From NCBI GenBank assembly GCA_963736235.1, contig CAVTOR010000014.1:44243-108242 (forward strand): a DNA stretch of 64,000 nucleotides, written 5' to 3'. The notes beneath the pieces are model-generated. The model had not been told where the DNA came from. It did not search any database and saw nothing but the letters and a program-made list of their open reading frames with translations. Origin of the DNA: CAVORB01 sp963736235. GTDB taxonomy: Bacteria; Pseudomonadota; Gammaproteobacteria; Chromatiales; Chromatiaceae. Below are positions 60,695 through 64,000 of this stretch, in pieces (position 1 is the stretch's first letter; every line of letters begins with the position of its first letter). The position numbers and the translations under genes are program-made.

Positions 60695-61295
60695 TCTTGA
60701 AGCCCTCCGCGTCTCTTTATCGATATCTGTGAAGAATCGCCCATCGCAGATGAGGCATTCCGAAAAGATGCGCCCTTTGGTGGCGTACGAGCGAGACCAA
60801 CGAACGCCTTGTCCCGCACTGATCGCCGCGGGAGAGCGGATCGACGTAAGCTTCCCTGGGAGCGCTGGCTAAAGCTTCCGCTCCAGGAACGAGACTAGAC
60901 GCGGGGTTGACGGTAGACAATCCGGAATTGCCGAACGTCACTCCGTAGAACCACGAAGTGACAGCAAGCCCCTCGCCCAGCGAAACACTGATCCAGTCCG
61001 CGCTTCCCGCGGCACATGGATGTGACGCCAATTGCGAGCGCGTAGGCGTTTGGAAACGAAGCCATCCAAGAACCGCGTATATTGGATGGCGCGCTGATCT
61101 TGGCCAGGATGGCCCATGGTCAGTGTCTTACCAGGAAGACGACTGTTGCAATTCCGAGCGGGCCCTCGGATCAGAGCGCGCCCCACGCATTGAGCCTGGG
61201 TGCCTGCGCGAGGTCAACAGGAGCAACCAGGCCTTGGCGAAACGCGGTTGTCCCGAACGGGGAAGACGCGAACCAGTGCGCAAGCCCCGTTTCCC
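60695..61295. other. Intergenic region with repeat copy B
   Basis: The gap lies between the STAS gene start and the response regulator stop. It contains repeat copy B (60975-61130). No other gene is supported. Confidence 0.5.
60975..61130 (+). repeat. Multi-hairpin intergenic repeat, copy B
   Basis: It aligns with copy A from GCGCTTCCCGCGGCACA to GTGTCTTA, sharing GCCATCCAAGAA and GCGCTGATCTTGGCCA-like blocks. The last hairpin is CTGATCTTGGCC / GGCCCATGGTCAG, paired as in copy A with changed bases. The central stem is weaker. Confidence 0.7.
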
Positions 61296-61919
61296 TCACA
61301 TCCTCCCGCCCTTCAGGCTGACGGACAGCATGACCAAATCCACGAGTGTCCTGGCCTCCAGCTTCTCCATGATGCTCGCACGATGGGACTCGACGGTGCG
61401 AACGCTGATCCCGAGATCGTAGGCGATCGCCTTATTGGACTCGCCGGCAACGATGCGGTCGAAGATCTCGCGCTCGCGGGCCGTGAGCGCATCGAACCGC
61501 GCGGTCGCCCCCTGCGCCATTCGCTCTTGCGCTGCGCGCTCCGCGGTCTTGCGCAACACCTCCTGAAGCCGATCCAACAGGCTCTGAGAGCTAAAAGGCT
61601 TGGTAATGAAATCCACCGCACCCAGCTTCATCGCCCGCACGGCCATGTCGATGTCACCATGACCGGTGATGATGATGATAGGCATCGCCCCGCATCCCGT
61701 GTGCAGTCGCTCCAGCAACGCCATGCCGCTCATCCCGGGCATGCGCACGTCGAGCAACAAGACGGACGGGCGGTCGGGATCCTCCACATACTCGGCAAGG
61801 AACTCGTCCGCACTCGCATAAGCCTTGTTCTCAAGGCCCACGGAGTCCAACAGCAATTGCAGCGATTCTCGGATCTCGACCTCGTCGTCCACCACATGAA
61901 CGAGCGGCTCCAACGTCAT
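61296..61919 (-). CDS. FixJ/TtrR-like response regulator
   Basis: This 207-aa regulator starts at the ATG at 61919, overlapping the kinase stop. The receiver shows HVVDDEVEIRESL, the acceptor Asp in LLLDVRMPGMSG and the Lys in FITKPFSSQ. The LuxR-type helix-turn-helix (LTAREREIFDRIVAGESNKAIAYDLGISVRTVESHRASIMEKL) is that of the FixJ family. Its partner is the kinase upstream. Confidence 0.9.
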   Translation of the reverse strand: MTLEPLVHVVDDEVEIRESLQLLLDSVGLENKAYASADEFLAEYVEDPDRPSVLLLDVRMPGMSGMALLERLHTGCGAMPIIIITGHGDIDMAVRAMKLGAVDFITKPFSSQSLLDRLQEVLRKTAERAAQERMAQGATARFDALTAREREIFDRIVAGESNKAIAYDLGISVRTVESHRASIMEKLEARTLVDLVMLSVSLKGGRM

Positions 61920-63697
61920 GCCCTCTCCTCCACTGACGCGGGCAGATCGATGCGAAACAGGGCTCCGCTTGGCGCTGCGCGCTCCATCTTGATCCGACCT
62001 CCGAACGACTCGACAATGGTTTGCGCGATCGAGAGCCCGATCCCGAGGGCCCCCGGCTTCTCCGTCTCCCACGGATCGAACATGCGACCGGCAATCCCCG
62101 CACCGACCCCGGGCCCCGTATCCCTGATCTCGATCCTGACGCAGCCTGCGCCCGGATCATGCCTCGTGCGTATCCACAGGCGGCGCTCCTTCTGCGCAGT
62201 CCCTTCGAGCGCATCAAGGGCGTTGGAACCCAACTGTATCACTGCGTGCTCCAGCTCGATGGCGTCGCCGACGATCGCGGGCAGCGCCGTGCCGTAGCCG
62301 CACTCCACCTTGACGCCCTGCCTTTCGATCCGCTCCCTGAGAACTCGAGGCTAGACGCCATCACGGCGTTCACATCGACATCGGTCTTGAGCCGCTCGCG
62401 ACGTCGGATGCGTGCACGTAGCTTATCGAGGATCTTCCCGGACTCGGCGGAGAGGCTCTCGATGCGCGCCAGCACCCGGCCCGAATTCGCGTTCCCCGAG
62501 GCGACCCTGCTCGTGCAGGCGGATTGCCGCCCCGGCGTAGTTACACATTGCGGCGATGGGCTGACTGAGCTGATGCGCCGCCGTGGAGGCGATCTCCGCT
62601 CCGAGCACCAGACGACCGAACTTGACGAGCTCGGCGCGGTGTCCCTGGACATGCGCCTGCAATCGCTTCTGCTCGGTCACGTCGACGAGCACGGCCACCG
62701 CCCCGGAAATCTTGCCCTGCGCGTCCCGCAGCGGGCGGGCGGTCACCTGGATCCAATGGCCCTCGGTGCGGCCCGGGTGACGGAGGTAGAGCTCCGCGTT
62801 CACGGTCGACTCGCCCCTGATCGCCCGCACCAGGGGTAGTTCCTCCGTTGCCAACAGCTCGCCGGACTCGTCGCGAAATATGCCGAAGTGGCCCGCCCAG
62901 CGCTCGGGCGGGACCTTCTCGGGACCAGAACCGATGATTTGCTCCGCTTTCCCGTTCCAGAGTAGGAAATTCCCCTCAGCATCGGCAACCACGACGCCGT
63001 CGGCGATGCTCTCCAGGATCAATCTTTGCAGGTGATGCTGACTCGACAGCTCGCGAGTGCGCTCGCGCACCCGCTCCTCGAGATCGCGATTCAGTTCTGC
63101 AAGGGCTTCCACGCGCCTCTCGACCTCCGCCGACATGTGCCGGAAGGCCCGCACAAGGCTTCCAACCTCGCTTCCGTCCACGCGAGGCAGTTCGACCGCA
63201 TAGTCTCCCGCAGCAATGGTCTCGGACGCGATTGCAAGCACGCGGAGGGACCTGGTCTGACGGCGCACCATGATGATGACCAGGGCGGCCGCCAGCAGCA
63301 GGAGCCCCCCCACGGCGATCAGGCTTTCCCGACGCATCAGCTGGACTGTCTCGAAGAGCTCGTCTTTCGGCTCGCTTAGGATCAGGATAAAATGCCGCGC
63401 GGCGTCGCTCGGGTCGAAATCCCGCGCGGTCGCGTAGGCCATCCGTGCCCCGTCGTCTCCAGCGATATCCAGATAGGTTCCGCCGCCGGGGCCGACGGCT
63501 GAGACGCGTTCCGCACGATCCGGAAGGGCGTCCGCGAGACGAAACGGCTCCCCGAACTCGAAAGCGAAGGCAGCACCCGGATTAGGGTGGTACAGGAAGT
63601 CCCCTCTCTCATCGGCTATGTAGAGCGTCTCCGCGGGGTCTCGGTAGGAGTCAAAAGCTAAAAATACAGGATTTACCTTATTCGACAGAGACTGCAT
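61916..63697 (-). pseudogene. FixL/TtrS-like sensor histidine kinase, two frameshifts and a possibly lost 5' end
   Basis: The order is: the end of a dCache-like sensor domain (ETLYIADERGDFLYHPNPG), a transmembrane helix (LIAVGGLLLLAAALVIIMV), HAMP, a coiled coil, PAS (ILESIADGVVVADAEGNFLLWN) and HisKA with phospho-His375 in STAAHQLSQPIAAM. The frame shifts near 62495 (one extra G in GGGG) and near 62372 (one T missing). Repaired, the ATPase domain follows (LGSNALDALEG, IEIRDTGPGVG, GIGLSIAQTIVESFGG). A dCache domain usually has over 150 further residues upstream, where a CTCTGCG-type repeat and AT-rich DNA are found instead. Confidence 0.8.
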
Positions 63698-63698
63698 A

Positions 63699-63731
63699 AT
63701 CTCTGCGCACTCAGCGGTCTCTGCGGTGAGG
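63699..63731 (+). repeat. CTCTGCG-type short repeat
   Basis: TCTCTGCGCACTCAGCGG followed by TCTCTGCGGTGAG resembles the degenerate CTCTGCG/CGCAGAG intergenic repeats seen in several bacterial lineages. Confidence 0.5.
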
Positions 63732-63841
63732 AATCTCCTGAAATGGAGGCCAAATTGAATTCCAGACAGATATTACATAACCTCGTGGAGGTTGGCATCA
63801 TATTCGCACCGAATATTCAAAATAACCAGAAGCTGGATTCA

Positions 63842-63869
63842 GATACCCGAAGTTATCTCGTCGGGTATC
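63842..63869. repeat. Inverted repeat with 9-bp arms
   Basis: GATACCCGA and TCGGGTATC are separated by ten bases. On the plus strand ATTTTCC follows, so it might be a weak terminator, or an end of a small element. Confidence 0.5.
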
Positions 63870-64000
63870 CGAATTTTCCTTTCGGCTTTTCCAACTGGAC
63901 ACCTTTTACGCGCTGTAGCAAAAAACGCATTGATGCAAAATCGATGCACTTTGGCCTTGTGCCGGGGTCGACTCAGCCCCTGGAAGCGGATCGACTCGAC

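Larger units (their letters stand above)
63698..64000. other. AT-richer region upstream of the sensor kinase
   Basis: The GC content drops here. It holds a CTCTGCG-type repeat at 63699-63731 and a hairpin at 63842-63869. No gene is supported to the window edge. Confidence 0.5.

Overview
The window is GC-rich and almost fully coding. It looks like a denitrifying gammaproteobacterium, possibly a Chromatiales or Ectothiorhodospiraceae-like sulfur bacterium: it has fabA, an ilvBNC operon, a PHA synthase and periplasmic nitrate reduction. The lineage is inferred from gene content and is not proven.

Layout. 1-421: 3' end of norB with its terminator. 572-5402: pabB, then ilvBNC, all on the minus strand. 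5790-9481: DUF4124 protein, MIF-like tautomerase, proS, fabA and a 57-aa protein. 9875-12966: a MacA/MacB-type export operon. 13157-18547: PHA synthase and a large secreted glycosidase-like protein. 19456-25055: nor accessory operon (norE, norF, a periplasmic protein, norQ, a DUF4870-like protein, a polyferredoxin, norD). 25157-35717, minus strand: a clade II-type nos cluster (nosZ, two cytochromes c, nosB, D, G, H, F, L, Y). 35964-42042: UbiA-family enzyme, nnrS, pentapeptide protein, a hemerythrin/DUF2249/membrane-protein operon and a CRP/FNR regulator. 42109-49381, minus strand: nap cluster F-D-A-G-H-B-C plus a c4-type cytochrome. 49478-53055: a second CRP/FNR regulator and narXL. 53196-57474: an arsenic operon (arsR, arsP, GDCCVxC protein, thioredoxin-like protein, GAPDH, arsJ). 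57654-64000: a poly-glycine secreted protein, sparse DNA with small proteins, and a TtrS/FixL-like sensor kinase with its response regulator.

Together the genes describe nitrate to nitrite (Nap) and nitric oxide to N2O to N2 (Nor, Nos). Two CRP/FNR-type regulators and NarXL are present, and TTGAN-N4-NTCAA boxes precede norE, nnrS, the nap operon, a nos cytochrome and, less well matched, other genes. No nitrite reductase is visible here.

Two features stand out. (1) About 30 single-base insertions or deletions, nearly all in short homopolymers, break norQ, norD, most nos genes including nosZ, napA and the terminal sensor kinase, while about 40 other genes are intact. Sequence or assembly error is the simplest explanation; recent decay is the alternative. 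(2) Three intergenic copies of a roughly 150-bp element share a multi-hairpin fold in which the stems are kept although the bases change.
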